From Lachnospiraceae bacterium (GTDB lineage Bacteria; Bacillota; Clostridia; Lachnospirales; Lachnospiraceae), in the NCBI GenBank assembly GCA_015056945.1, contig SVFH01000001.1, positions 84,793 through 148,792 on the forward strand: a stretch of DNA of 64,000 nt, in the 5' to 3' direction. Position numbers and translations under genes: made by a program. Each line of letters opens with the position of its first letter. Positions within the stretch are counted from its first letter, which is position 1. Below are positions 46,973 to 56,881 of the stretch, piece after piece. The notes below the pieces were generated by a model. The model had not been told where the DNA came from. It was given only the letters and a program-made list of their open reading frames with translations, and made no database searches.

Positions 46973-47951
46973 CACCGAACATATGCAGAATATTTTCGGA
47001 GAAAGAGATTCCTATATTCGAAAAATTGAAGATGATTTGAATGTAACCATCGTAAACCGTGATGGTGTAATTAAGATTTCCGGCGAAGAATACAATGCCA
47101 AAAAAGCAGTTCGATTACTGAGCGAATTAACAGAATTATCCAAACGCGGAAACACCATTCACGAACAGAATATTGATTATGGCTTAACTTTATCAAAAGA
47201 AGATAAAGAAGATATGCTTCTTAAAGTTGATTCGGATTGTATTTGCCATACTGTCAACGGTAAAGTAGTGAAACCAATGACTGTCGGCCAAAAAAATTAT
47301 GTCGATGCAATCCGTAATAATATGATTGTTTTTGGACTAGGTCCTGCCGGTACGGGTAAAACATATCTGGCAATGGCAATGGCGATTACAGCTTTTAAGA
47401 ACGAAGAGGTTGGCAGAATCATTCTTACAAGACCGGCAATTGAAGCCGGAGAAAAGCTAGGCTTTCTGCCCGGTGATTTGCAAAGCAAAATCGATCCGTA
47501 TTTAAGACCGCTTTATGATGCATTGTATCAGATTATGGGAGCTGAATCCTTTGCCAAAAACATGGAACGGGGATTAATAGAAGTCGCTCCTCTTGCATAT
47601 ATGCGAGGAAGAACATTGGATAATGCGTATATTATTTTAGACGAGGCACAGAATTGTACTCCCGCGCAGATGAAAATGTTTTTAACAAGAATCGGTTTCC
47701 AATCTAAAGTCATTATTACGGGCGACAGTTCTCAGAAGGATTTACCGGCCGGTACTCAATCGGGACTAGATGTAGCGATACGGGTATTAAAGGATATTGA
47801 TGGTATTTCTTTTTGTAATTTGACAGCAAAGGATGTTGTAAGACATCCGCTTGTACAAAAGATAGTTTGTGCATATGAAGATTACGAAAAGAAAGAGAAT
47901 GCTCGTGAAAATCGTAAATACATGCAAAAAAACAACAGAAAAGCACGATGA
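46941..47951 (+). CDS. phoH: PhoH-family ATPase (PhoH/YqeZ-type)
   Basis: 336 residues. N-terminal KH-like region (ERDSYIRKIEDDLNVTIVNRDG) followed by the PhoH ATPase: Walker A GPAGTGKTYLAM, YIILDEAQNCT Walker B, and ITGDSSQKDLP. The family is linked to RNA metabolism and usually stands next to ybeY, as here. ATG start with RBS GAAGGG, overlapping the end of yqfD by 32 bases. The order yqfC-yqfD-phoH-ybeY is conserved in Bacillota. Confidence 0.96.
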   Translation: MALITLTMELSTEHMQNIFGERDSYIRKIEDDLNVTIVNRDGVIKISGEEYNAKKAVRLLSELTELSKRGNTIHEQNIDYGLTLSKEDKEDMLLKVDSDCICHTVNGKVVKPMTVGQKNYVDAIRNNMIVFGLGPAGTGKTYLAMAMAITAFKNEEVGRIILTRPAIEAGEKLGFLPGDLQSKIDPYLRPLYDALYQIMGAESFAKNMERGLIEVAPLAYMRGRTLDNAYIILDEAQNCTPAQMKMFLTRIGFQSKVIITGDSSQKDLPAGTQSGLDVAIRVLKDIDGISFCNLTAKDVVRHPLVQKIVCAYEDYEKKENARENRKYMQKNNRKAR

Positions 47952-47975
47952 TAATAGAGCGCAAAGGATACGTAT

Positions 47976-48521
47976 ATGATTATTATTAATTTTGAAAATA
48001 ATGCGAATGATATTGATGAATTATTTTATATAAAAATAGCTTCAGATGTTATTTCCTATATTTTAAAACAGGAAGGATGCCCTTACGAAAGCGAAGTTTC
48101 CTTTCTGTTAACGGATAATGAAGGGATTAAAGAAATCAATTGTAATTTTAGGAATAAAGATGTTGAAACAGATGTTCTGTCTTTTCCTAATTTTGCGTTT
48201 GAAAGTCCTGCTGATTTTGCCGAGATAAATAAATTTTTAAATCATTTTGATTATTTCAATCCTGAGAATCAGGCTTTTTATCTTGGAGATATCATGATTT
48301 CCGAGAACAAGGCTAGACTACAGGCAGAAGAATACGGTCATTCTTACGTGCGGGAAATTGCTTTTTTACTTGCGCACAGCACCCTTCATTTAATCGGTTA
48401 TGATCATATGACACCTGAAGATGCTGTTTTGATGGAAGAAAAGCAAAATCGTTATTTAGAAGAACTTGGTATTACAAGAAATAAGAATTTAGAAATTTCT
48501 GATTATTTAACGGAGAAATAA
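47976..48521 (+). CDS. ybeY: Endoribonuclease YbeY
   Basis: Single-strand endoribonuclease in 16S rRNA 3'-end maturation and ribosome quality control. 181 residues, with the zinc site HSTLHLIGYDH (normally HGxLHLxGYDH, Gly replaced by Ser here, all three His kept) and upstream DVLSFP. A ~25-residue loop between DVLSFP and LGDIMIS is longer than in E. coli YbeY. Directly after phoH, no strong RBS was seen. Confidence 0.95.
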   Translation: MIIINFENNANDIDELFYIKIASDVISYILKQEGCPYESEVSFLLTDNEGIKEINCNFRNKDVETDVLSFPNFAFESPADFAEINKFLNHFDYFNPENQAFYLGDIMISENKARLQAEEYGHSYVREIAFLLAHSTLHLIGYDHMTPEDAVLMEEKQNRYLEELGITRNKNLEISDYLTEK

Positions 48522-48522
48522 T

Positions 48523-50160
48523 ATGGCTGAAAAGAAACAAAAAATTAAAAACGGAATTATTGTACAGGGAAGTATACTTGCAATTGCCGGAATCATTGCC
48601 AGATTAATCGGTATCGTAAGAAGAATTCCTTTGACCAATATTATCGGAGATGCCGGAAACGGTTATTATTCTGTTGCATATGAGGTTTATTCCATTATTC
48701 TTTTATTATCCTCATACAGCCTGCCTCTCGCAGTATCGAAACTGGTCGCAGCCAGAGTGAGCAGAGGGCAGCATAAAAACGCAGATAAAATACTAAAAGG
48801 AGCATTGGTATTTGCTTTCTTTACCGGTGGTTTGGCTTGTCTTTTTGTATTAATATTTGCAGATTGGCTTGCGGGAACGGTTATGGGACAACCTATGAGT
48901 GCAATCGGATTAAGATTTTTAGCACCCACACTTTTTATTGTTGCAATTATGGGCGTTTTTCGTGGTTATTTTCAGGGAATCGGATCCATGGCTCCGACAG
49001 CTGTTTCACAAATTATTGAGCAAATTTTTCTGGTTGTATTTTCTTTGCTTTTTGCAGAACTCTTTTTTCAAAAAGGTGATTCCTATTCCAGCCTGATGTT
49101 AAGTGATCAGTATGCTCCTGCATGGGGAGCTGCCGGTGCAACAATCGGATGCGGCATCGGTGCGTTGGCAGGCCTGTTATTCTTAATAGGTATTTTTGCG
49201 ATGGCAAACAGAAGACGTCGCGCCAAAATACGAAAAGATTTAACGAAAGTTCAGGAAAATTACGGCGGCGTAATCAGGGTTATTTTATTAACGGTTGTTC
49301 CGGTTATTTTAAGTACAGTCGTATATAATATTTCCGGTATTTTGGATCAGGGAATTTATAATCATCATATGAACGCGCTTGGGCTTGAGGAAATTAAAAC
49401 AATACACTGGGGTATATACAGCGGTAAATATAAAGTGTTAATTAATTTACCGATTGCACTTGCTTCAGCTATGTGTTCTGCACTTGTTCCTTCTTTGACA
49501 GCAAACATTTCCAATCACGATAAACAGGCTGCAAATGATAAGATTGGTTCTGCAATCCGCGTTACCATGCTGATTACGATTCCTTGTGCCGTCGGATTGT
49601 CTGTTCTTGGCAAACCGATTGTTGAAATGTTGTGGCCGGGAAGTGACCCGCTTGCAGCCAAGTTATTACTTGTCGGCACATTATCGGTAATATTTTATGC
49701 GTTATCCACCTTAGGTAACGGTATTTTGCAGGGTATTAATAAACTTCATATCCCTATTATCAATGCACTGATTTCTCTTGTTTTGCATTTGGTGATATAT
49801 TTCCTAATGTTAAAAGGATTAGACCTGGGTATTTATGCAGTTGTCTTTTCAAATATCTTCTTTTCCTTGTTTATGTGTCTTTTAAATCATCTGGCAATTT
49901 ACAGATATGTTGGCTATAAGCAGGAGATGAAACGAAGCTTTTTCCTTCCGATTATCAGTTCTCTTGTAATGGGTGCAATATGTTTCGGTATTTATCAGTT
50001 ATTAAACCTGTTTTTACCTTTACCGGTTAGTTGCATTGCGGCAATCATTGTTGGTGTGATTGTGTATTTTGTTGCGATTCTTTTATTAAAGGGTTGTTCC
50101 AAATCAGAACTTTCCAGAATACCTGTTATCGGTAAAATTCTGGCCAATTTATTACCATAA
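48523..50160 (+). CDS. MOP-superfamily lipid II/polysaccharide flippase (YtgP/SpoVB type)
   Basis: A 545-residue polytopic protein with about fourteen helices and a short cytoplasmic start. Motifs such as GIIARLIGIVRRIPLTNIIG and AVSQIIEQIFLVVFSLLFAE are typical of the YtgP/SpoVB/MurJ group, which flips lipid-linked cell-wall or polysaccharide precursors. In Bacillus subtilis YtgP is a MurJ-type lipid II flippase and SpoVB functions in the spore cortex; the sequence does not decide between them. One base separates it from ybeY, so translation is coupled. Confidence 0.9.
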   Translation: MAEKKQKIKNGIIVQGSILAIAGIIARLIGIVRRIPLTNIIGDAGNGYYSVAYEVYSIILLLSSYSLPLAVSKLVAARVSRGQHKNADKILKGALVFAFFTGGLACLFVLIFADWLAGTVMGQPMSAIGLRFLAPTLFIVAIMGVFRGYFQGIGSMAPTAVSQIIEQIFLVVFSLLFAELFFQKGDSYSSLMLSDQYAPAWGAAGATIGCGIGALAGLLFLIGIFAMANRRRRAKIRKDLTKVQENYGGVIRVILLTVVPVILSTVVYNISGILDQGIYNHHMNALGLEEIKTIHWGIYSGKYKVLINLPIALASAMCSALVPSLTANISNHDKQAANDKIGSAIRVTMLITIPCAVGLSVLGKPIVEMLWPGSDPLAAKLLLVGTLSVIFYALSTLGNGILQGINKLHIPIINALISLVLHLVIYFLMLKGLDLGIYAVVFSNIFFSLFMCLLNHLAIYRYVGYKQEMKRSFFLPIISSLVMGAICFGIYQLLNLFLPLPVSCIAAIIVGVIVYFVAILLLKGCSKSELSRIPVIGKILANLLP

Positions 50161-50250
50161 AAGTGAATAATTAACATTCGTACAGCAGATACTATAGCTG
50201 ATGTGTTTTTCTTTCATGTCAAATTATTTTTGTGCAAAGGAGTGCATAAA

Positions 50251-50868
50251 ATGAAAACCATTTATAGAATCTGCTTCGTTTGTTGTCTTGCTATTATTTG
50301 TTTTTGTGCAGGTATGTTTATGCTTGTTTTTGTAATGAAAGCAAATGATTATGTATTTATCAGCCAACGCGAATTGACAGATATACGAAATTCTTCACTG
50401 CAGACGAAAGATGTTTCTGTCATGCCTCAGACTGCCGATTTGAGCACGACGTATTATGTTGAACAAATAAATTCTGTTACAGGAGAGGAAGAGCTGATTC
50501 AGGAAGAAATCCCCCATAGTCTGATCGGGGCAAATCGAGAAGAGATTGAGCAATTTATTACGGAGTATAACAAAGCACCTGCGTTATCGGATAAGGAAAA
50601 AGGATTTGTCGATGCGCAATTAGAGGAGTTTTCATCTGATAAAATTGTAGTAAAAAAAGTATATAAACCCTTAGAAAAAGATGTATTCTTTTTGAAATCC
50701 GAAGAGAATTTTATTGTCGTATATTATTCTGATTTATCAACGGTATATATGTATACGGATATTGTAATGGATCAATTACCTGAAGAAATACAGGCAGAGA
50801 TAAACGAAGGGAAACAAATCAATTCTCTTGAAAATCTTTATTCTTTTCTCGAATCTTACACCAGTTAA
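50251..50868 (+). CDS. BofC C-terminal-like membrane-anchored protein
   Basis: 205 residues. Lys-rich start and one signal-anchor helix (about 5-28), then an extracytoplasmic part. The C-terminal ~75 residues match the pattern of the BofC C-terminal domain: FFLKSEENFIVVYY, DIVMDQLPEEIQAEI and a terminal LENLYSFLESYTS, with the EIPHSLIGANREEIEQF region as the preceding small domain. In Bacillus BofC acts in forespore-mother cell signalling by inhibiting SpoIVB. BofC-like proteins are also found without that partner. Start at ATG with RBS AAAGGAG; an upstream in-frame start was rejected. Confidence 0.7.
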   Translation: MKTIYRICFVCCLAIICFCAGMFMLVFVMKANDYVFISQRELTDIRNSSLQTKDVSVMPQTADLSTTYYVEQINSVTGEEELIQEEIPHSLIGANREEIEQFITEYNKAPALSDKEKGFVDAQLEEFSSDKIVVKKVYKPLEKDVFFLKSEENFIVVYYSDLSTVYMYTDIVMDQLPEEIQAEINEGKQINSLENLYSFLESYTS

Positions 50869-50892
50869 AAGTGAAAGGACAAATGGATTAAA

Positions 50893-52146
50893 ATGTCACA
50901 GGCTAAATTCAATCAATCTAATAAGATTGCTGTTGTCGGCGGTGGTGCTGCCGGTTTGTTTGCGGCATCTAAAGCATTGGAAAACGGAGCAATTGTCACT
51001 GTATTTGAGAGAAATGTATCATTTGGCAAAAAATTAAACCTTACAGGGAACGGCAAATGCAACTTTACAAATTATGATTTGGATGACTCACATTTTAGAA
51101 ATTCTGAGTATATCAAACCCTTCCTTGATAAATATAATGCATCTTATTTTCAGGATTATTTCTTATCACTTGGAGTATTATCCTACACTAAAAAGAATGG
51201 ATGTCTGTATCCTTCCAGTCAAAAAGCAACAACAATCACACAAAGTCTGGTCAGACATATAGAGCAGTTAGGCGGAAAAATGATTTCCGGTGTTTGTATT
51301 TCTGAAATCAAACAAAATAACAGTCATAAGTTTGAACTGATAACAAAAGAACAGAAAATAGATGATGTATTTGATTGTGTAATTTTGGCTTGCGGAGGTA
51401 AAGCAGCTCCCAAAACAGGAAGTGACGGATTTGGATTCAGACTTGCAAGAACATTTGGTCATACTGTCAGCAGAACATATCCGGTGTTAGTACAATTAAA
51501 ATCCGACTCCGGCATTTGCAAGAAGTGTTCCGGCGTAAGATGTCGTGTCAATGCTTCTGCATACATAAATAATGAACTTATTAGAACCGAACACGGTGAA
51601 TTGCAAATAACAGATTCGGGACTTTCCGGAATTGTAATATTTCAATTAAGCCGTATACTTTCCAAAGCAGTGGAAGAAGGCAAGGTATGTGAAATTATCG
51701 TTGATTTCCTTCCGGAATTATCAGAACATGACTTCACTGTTTTTTTGAATAAACGGCTAAATATGAGTGTTAATGATACATTTTATTCATTTTTTGAAGG
51801 ACTTGGAAATCCGAAATTAATAAAATGTCTTTTAAATGAATTGGAAATTGATTCTGAGCGAATTATAAATAAAGATGATTTTGATTGCTTAATTTCTGTT
51901 TTATATGCACTTAAAAAATGGAAATTCACCATAACCGGACATAATGGTTATGATAATGCACAGGCAACACGTGGCGGTGTTTTGTTAAATGAGATATCGC
52001 CAAACATGGAGTCTGTCTTTACGCCCGGACTATATTTTGCCGGTGAAATGCTTGATGTCGATGCGGATTGCGGCGGATATAATTTACACTGGGCATGGAC
52101 AAGCGGAGAAGTTGCCGGCATTTCTGCCGCAAAGAAAGGTTTTTAG
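50893..52146 (+). CDS. HI0933-family FAD-dependent flavoprotein
   Basis: 417 residues; FAD-binding dinucleotide motif VVGGGAAGLFAASKALENG and the family signature LTGNGKCNFTN, followed by the CPVSSQKA-like LYPSSQKATTI segment and the C-terminal CGGYNLHWAWTSG motif. The family is annotated aminoacetone oxidase/BaiN-like but substrates are largely uncertain. Followed immediately by another FAD enzyme, with one base between genes. RBS AAAGGAC moderate. Confidence 0.88.
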   Translation: MSQAKFNQSNKIAVVGGGAAGLFAASKALENGAIVTVFERNVSFGKKLNLTGNGKCNFTNYDLDDSHFRNSEYIKPFLDKYNASYFQDYFLSLGVLSYTKKNGCLYPSSQKATTITQSLVRHIEQLGGKMISGVCISEIKQNNSHKFELITKEQKIDDVFDCVILACGGKAAPKTGSDGFGFRLARTFGHTVSRTYPVLVQLKSDSGICKKCSGVRCRVNASAYINNELIRTEHGELQITDSGLSGIVIFQLSRILSKAVEEGKVCEIIVDFLPELSEHDFTVFLNKRLNMSVNDTFYSFFEGLGNPKLIKCLLNELEIDSERIINKDDFDCLISVLYALKKWKFTITGHNGYDNAQATRGGVLLNEISPNMESVFTPGLYFAGEMLDVDADCGGYNLHWAWTSGEVAGISAAKKGF

Positions 52147-52147
52147 T

Positions 52148-53794
52148 ATGATTCAGATTAATCAATTTAAAACATCTCCCATAAAGGACGAAGAACTTTT
52201 ATCTGCCGTCTCCAAACATTTTCATGTAAATGCCGAAGAAATCTCTGATTTACGCATCGTCAAAAAAAGCATAGATGCCAGAAAAAAACCGGAAATTATC
52301 TTTAGCTATACATTACAGCTTTGTATGGCAGAAACAACAGAAAAAAGTCTTGTCAAAAAAAATAAGAATATAACGTTATGTGATAAACAGGTATCATACA
52401 GAATGCCCAAATGCGGAGAGCATATTTTACCGCACAGGCCTGTTGTTGCAGGCTTTGGACCTGCCGGGATTTTTGCTGCTTATTTACTTGCAAAAGCCGG
52501 TTTTTGTCCGATTGTAATTGAACGAGGGGAAGATGTTTATACGAGAAAAGAAACAGTAGAAGAATTCTGGCAAAAAGGATTATTAAATACGGAATCAAAT
52601 GTACAATTTGGTGAGGGCGGAGCCGGAACATTTTCTGACGGAAAATTAAATACCGGTGTCAAAGATAAATACGGAAGAAATCGATTTGTTTTAGAAACCT
52701 TTGTTGAATTTGGAGCATACGAAAATATTCTCTATGACAGCAAACCGCATATCGGGACGGATGTATTATGTGATGTCATTTATCGTATGCGTGAATCCAT
52801 TCTTAAGATGGGTGGAACTGTTTTGTTTTCTAATAAACTTGAGTCTCTTATTATGAAACCGGACACCAAGGAGTTAGCCGGCATTCAAGTAAGAAATGTA
52901 ATAACTGATGAAATATTTCAATTGGATACAGAATGTTGTATTCTTGCCATCGGTCATAGTGCGCGAGATACATTTGAAGTTTTATATGAAACAGGACTCA
53001 CAATTGAGCAAAAATCTTTTGCTGTGGGACTTCGTGTCATACATAAGCAAAAATGGATGAATCAATGTCAATATGGTGTAAATTATGAGGCTCATTATCC
53101 TGAGATTTTGCCTTCAGCTTCGTATAAATTGACTGCACGCGCCAAAAACGGAAGAGGTGTGTATTCATTCTGTATGTGCCCGGGCGGATATGTAGTGAAT
53201 GCATCTTCAGAACAGGGAATGTGTGCTGTAAACGGAATGAGTAATGTGAAGCGTGATTCCGGATATGCAAACAGTGCGATCGTTGTTTCGGTTTCACCGA
53301 AAGACTATAACAGCGAACATCCTTTGGCCGGAATGTATTTTCAGAGAAATCTGGAGAAAAAAGCATTTCAATTAGGAAACGGCAACATTCCGGTTTGTCT
53401 GTTTACGGATTTTAAAGCTGAAACTTCAGACCAAATATCTGCAATACAAATAACAAATGAATATAAAGATGCCGTTAAAGGAGCATTTGAACCTGCAAAC
53501 ATCTCATCTCTTTTTCCGGAAGAGATAAAGGATGCCTTTCTTGACGGAATGGAACAATTTGAATCGTGCATGAGTGGCTTTACTTCAAAAAATCCGCTTT
53601 TATGTGCAATCGAAAGCAGAACTTCCTCCCCGATTAAAATATTGCGGGATGAAAGTTTTAATAGTGTAAACATCAAAGGATTATATCCTTGTGGTGAAGG
53701 TGCAGGATATGCCGGAGGTATTATGTCTGCAGCAATGGATGGTATGAAAGTAGCAGAGGGAATTATTTCATGCTATGCATCTTTAAAAACTTGA
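52148..53794 (+). CDS. Uncharacterised FAD-dependent dehydrogenase
   Basis: A 548-residue FAD protein. An N-terminal ~95-residue domain (HFHVNAEEISDLRIVKKSID) precedes the Rossmann motif VVAGFGPAGIFAAYLLAKAG and VQFGEGGAGTFSDGKLNTGVK, which identify the broadly distributed FAD-dependent dehydrogenase family usually annotated from the COG2509 group. Ends with GLYPCGEGAGYAGGIMSAAMDG. Start at ATG overlapping the previous unit by spacing of one base, far shorter than the longest open frame. Substrate unknown. Confidence 0.88.
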   Translation: MIQINQFKTSPIKDEELLSAVSKHFHVNAEEISDLRIVKKSIDARKKPEIIFSYTLQLCMAETTEKSLVKKNKNITLCDKQVSYRMPKCGEHILPHRPVVAGFGPAGIFAAYLLAKAGFCPIVIERGEDVYTRKETVEEFWQKGLLNTESNVQFGEGGAGTFSDGKLNTGVKDKYGRNRFVLETFVEFGAYENILYDSKPHIGTDVLCDVIYRMRESILKMGGTVLFSNKLESLIMKPDTKELAGIQVRNVITDEIFQLDTECCILAIGHSARDTFEVLYETGLTIEQKSFAVGLRVIHKQKWMNQCQYGVNYEAHYPEILPSASYKLTARAKNGRGVYSFCMCPGGYVVNASSEQGMCAVNGMSNVKRDSGYANSAIVVSVSPKDYNSEHPLAGMYFQRNLEKKAFQLGNGNIPVCLFTDFKAETSDQISAIQITNEYKDAVKGAFEPANISSLFPEEIKDAFLDGMEQFESCMSGFTSKNPLLCAIESRTSSPIKILRDESFNSVNIKGLYPCGEGAGYAGGIMSAAMDGMKVAEGIISCYASLKT

Positions 53795-53819
53795 TTTTCG
53801 TTTTTTATTGTAGTAAAAT
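53791..53819 (+). promoter_or_regulatory. Sigma-A-type promoter for the proline/folate operon
   Basis: TTGATT, 17-base spacer, TAAAAT, the -35 overlapping the previous stop. RBS TAGGAGAA and the proB ATG follow 30 bases later. Confidence 0.55.
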
Positions 53820-53847
53820 TCCCATGATATTGCTTAGGAGAAAAAAT

Positions 53848-54705
53848 ATGTCAGAATTAAGAGAACTTATTAAAGATAAAAAAAGAATAGTTGTGAAAAT
53901 TGGTTCTTCCTCACTTCAACATCCCGAAACCGGAGATTTGGATTATAATAAAATGGAAGTGCTGGTTCGCGAACTTTGTAATATGATAAACAGCGGGAAA
54001 GAAGTTGTGCTTGTTACAAGCGGCGCGATTTCAGTTGGAAAAAAAGCAGTTCACATTAAGGATAAACCGGAAGAAGTATCTGTGAAACAGGCTTGTGCTG
54101 CAATCGGACAGGCCAGACTTATGATGATATATCAGAAGATTTTTGCAGAATATAATCAGGTGGCTGCTCAGGTTCTTTTGACAAAATATACAATTACGAA
54201 TGCAGTGAGCAGAAGAAATGCAAGAAATACATTTCGTGAACTGTTATCACTCGGTGTAATTCCTATTGTAAACGAAAACGATACCATATCAACATTTGAA
54301 ATTAAGTTTGGTGATAATGATACGTTGTCCGCAATTGTAGCAGCTTTGATAGATGCAGACCTCTTAATCCTTTTATCCGATATTGACGGTCTTTATACAG
54401 ATAATCCGCGCACAAATCCGGATGCTGAATTTATTGAAGTGGTAGATGAATTAACCGAAGACATTATGAATATGGGAAAGAGCGAAACCGGAAGCAATGT
54501 CGGAACCGGTGGAATGAACACCAAACTTACAGCTGCCAAAATTGCAACTAATGCAGGTGCAGACATGATCATTGCAAACAGTAGTGATATTCATATTTTA
54601 CATCGTATTATGGATGGAAGAAATTTCGGAACTTTGTTTAAGGCACATAAAGATCCTAATTTCTATCTTCCGGAATTTATTGAACATATGCATGAAGGTG
54701 AATAA
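53848..54705 (+). CDS. proB: Glutamate 5-kinase
   Basis: First step of proline synthesis from glutamate. The 285-residue protein has the amino-acid kinase fold with VVKIGSSSL, VTSGAISVGK, NENDTIS and GTGGMNTK. It lacks the C-terminal PUA domain found in E. coli ProB; this short form is usual in many Bacillota. proA follows two small genes later in the same unit. Start at ATG with RBS TAGGAGAA; earlier in-frame starts read through the promoter. Confidence 0.97.
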   Translation: MSELRELIKDKKRIVVKIGSSSLQHPETGDLDYNKMEVLVRELCNMINSGKEVVLVTSGAISVGKKAVHIKDKPEEVSVKQACAAIGQARLMMIYQKIFAEYNQVAAQVLLTKYTITNAVSRRNARNTFRELLSLGVIPIVNENDTISTFEIKFGDNDTLSAIVAALIDADLLILLSDIDGLYTDNPRTNPDAEFIEVVDELTEDIMNMGKSETGSNVGTGGMNTKLTAAKIATNAGADMIIANSSDIHILHRIMDGRNFGTLFKAHKDPNFYLPEFIEHMHEGE

Positions 54706-54707
54706 GA

Positions 54708-54941
54708 ATGAGCAAAGAAATGACAATGGATGAGCGCGTTGCAAGAATCAACGAGCTTTATCGTAAATCTCAAAAAGAAGGTTTGACAGAAGAAGAAAAA
54801 GAAGAACAGCAGAAGTTACGTGCCGAATATGTTGCCAATATCAAAGCCGGACTTAGAATGCAGCTAAATAATATTGATATTCAGGAAAAAGACGGCAGCA
54901 TTACAAATTTGGGGGAAAAATTCAAAAAAGAAAATAAGTAA
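54708..54941 (+). CDS. DUF896-family small protein
   Basis: 77-residue soluble protein with the family pattern RINELYRKSQKEGLTEEEKEEQ followed by RAEYVANIKAGLRMQLNNI, as in Bacillus YnzC/YneE-like proteins. Its start lies two bases beyond the proB stop. The family is widespread in Bacillota, with no proven function. Confidence 0.92.
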   Translation: MSKEMTMDERVARINELYRKSQKEGLTEEEKEEQQKLRAEYVANIKAGLRMQLNNIDIQEKDGSITNLGEKFKKENK

Positions 54942-55020
54942 TACTACTAAAGGTGTACCATTACCGGATTTCATTGCAGGATTCTTTAGAAAAACCATAA
55001 ATATTCCTTTCGGAGGTGTC

Positions 55021-55635
55021 ATGGATTTAACATATGAAAAGAAGCTTTTAAGAAAAGAAGCAAAAGAGTTCCGCTTAACAATATCTGAAAATGATTTCAT
55101 GCAAGCATCTGAACAAATACATGATAAATTGTTTCTTTTATCGGAATTTTCAGATGCCGATGACATTTTAATATATGCCTCTCTCCCGGGAGAAATAGAA
55201 ACGTTGTCATTGATAGAACAATTACTTACAGATGGGAAAAAAGTCTATTGTCCGCAAACAGAGGGAAGTGTTATGAACTTTTATCGTATTGATTCCCTGA
55301 AAGACTTATCAGAAGGGCATTTTCATGTACTTGAACCTTCTCCGTCAGCAGATAAAAAATTTCTTCCGAATCCTACAAACTCTTTTTGTATGATTTTACC
55401 GGGACTTATGTTTGACAAGAGAGGAAACCGCCTTGGTTACGGAAAGGGATTTTATGATAAATATCTTTCCTCTTTACCTTCAGGAATTCATCTAACCAAA
55501 ATTGCCTTATCTTATGAAGATATGGTCAAAAATACAATTCCATTTGAACCAAGAGACTATAAAGTTGATTATATTGTAACAGAAAAAAATATTTATTGTA
55601 TACAGGAGGTTAATTCATGTACCTTACAGAATTAG
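55021..55635 (+). CDS. 5-formyltetrahydrofolate cyclo-ligase
   Basis: Recycles 5-formyl-THF to methenyl-THF using ATP. 204 residues; N-terminal [11 protein letters not shown] and the signature [21 protein letters not shown] with the ATP-binding [11 protein letters not shown] start with GGAGG five bases upstream; a longer in-frame extension overlaps the DUF896 gene and lacks an RBS. Its last 19 bases overlap proA. Complements fhs and folD elsewhere in the window. Confidence 0.92.
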   Translation: MDLTYEKKLLRKEAKEFRLTISENDFMQASEQIHDKLFLLSEFSDADDILIYASLPGEIETLSLIEQLLTDGKKVYCPQTEGSVMNFYRIDSLKDLSEGHFHVLEPSPSADKKFLPNPTNSFCMILPGLMFDKRGNRLGYGKGFYDKYLSSLPSGIHLTKIALSYEDMVKNTIPFEPRDYKVDYIVTEKNIYCIQEVNSCTLQN

Positions 55636-56858
55636 GCAAAAAAGCCGCAAAAGCAAAATACGAAGTACAGATTCTTTCAACAGAAGAAAAAAACAAAGCT
55701 TTAAAAGCTGTTGCTAAAGCATTGGTTGCAAATACGGATTTCATATTAACACAAAATGCAATTGATTTAAAAAACGGAGAAGAGAACGGAATGCATCCGG
55801 GACTTATTGACAGATTGCGTCTTACCCCTGAACGTATCGCCGCAATGTCAGAAGGAATTCTTCAGATAATTGATTTGGATGACCCGATTGGCGAAGTGCT
55901 TGAAACCACAACCAGACCGAACGGTATGGAGATTCAGAAAGTGCGTGTCCCCATGGGAGTTATCGGTATTATTTATGAATCCAGACCGAATGTAACCGCA
56001 GATGCTTTTGCTTTGTGCTTCAAAACAGGAAATGCAGTGATTTTAAAAGGCGGTAAGGATGCCATCCATTCTAACAAAGCCATTACGGATACTATTCGTG
56101 GTGCATTAAAAGAATCCGGAATTACAGAAGATGCAATTCTTTTGATTGAAAAAACAGACCGCGAAACAACAACTGCATTTATGAAATTAAATGAATATGT
56201 AGATGTTTTAATTCCCCGCGGCGGCGCAGGATTAATTCGCGCGGTCGTTGAGAACAGTACAATTCCTGTTATTGAGACAGGAACCGGTAACTGTCATGTA
56301 TATGTTGATGAATATGCTGATTTTAATAAAGCTCTTAACATCATTTATAATGCCAAAACACAGCGTATTGGTGTATGTAATGCTTGTGAATCACTTGTTA
56401 TACACGAAAAGATCAGCAAAGAATTTTTACCTCTTTTGGCAGCAAAACTTGCACCTGCAAATGTTGAAATCAGAAGCGATGCTGCTGCAAAAGCATTTTT
56501 ACCGGACAGCGTTGATGCAACAGAAGAAGACTTCTACAAAGAGTATCTGGATTATATTATTTCCATCAAGACAGTTACGAACGTAGAAGAGGCGATTGCA
56601 CATATTAATGAACATAACACGGGACATTCCGATGCCATTGTTTCCGAGAATGCAGAAACAATCACTAAATTCCAAAAGGGTGTTGATGCGGCTTGTGTTT
56701 ATGCTAATGTTTCTACACGTTTTACGGATGGCTTTGAGTTCGGCTTTGGCGCAGAAATCGGAATCAGTACCCAGAAACTCCACGCAAGAGGTCCCATGGG
56801 CTTAAAAGAACTGACTTCTTACAAATACCTGATTAGCGGAAACGGTCAGATTCGATAG
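55617..56858 (+). CDS. proA: Glutamate-5-semialdehyde dehydrogenase (gamma-glutamyl phosphate reductase)
   Basis: Second step of proline synthesis. 413 residues in the aldehyde dehydrogenase superfamily, with the catalytic Cys in [15 protein letters not shown], the NADP-side [12 protein letters not shown] and [19 protein letters not shown] with AGGAGG seven bases upstream; overlaps the previous gene by 19 bases, so the operon is tight (proB-DUF896-cyclo-ligase-proA). Confidence 0.97.
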   Translation: MYLTELGKKAAKAKYEVQILSTEEKNKALKAVAKALVANTDFILTQNAIDLKNGEENGMHPGLIDRLRLTPERIAAMSEGILQIIDLDDPIGEVLETTTRPNGMEIQKVRVPMGVIGIIYESRPNVTADAFALCFKTGNAVILKGGKDAIHSNKAITDTIRGALKESGITEDAILLIEKTDRETTTAFMKLNEYVDVLIPRGGAGLIRAVVENSTIPVIETGTGNCHVYVDEYADFNKALNIIYNAKTQRIGVCNACESLVIHEKISKEFLPLLAAKLAPANVEIRSDAAAKAFLPDSVDATEEDFYKEYLDYIISIKTVTNVEEAIAHINEHNTGHSDAIVSENAETITKFQKGVDAACVYANVSTRFTDGFEFGFGAEIGISTQKLHARGPMGLKELTSYKYLISGNGQIR

Positions 56859-56881
56859 TGAAATAAAGGATAAAAATTAAA

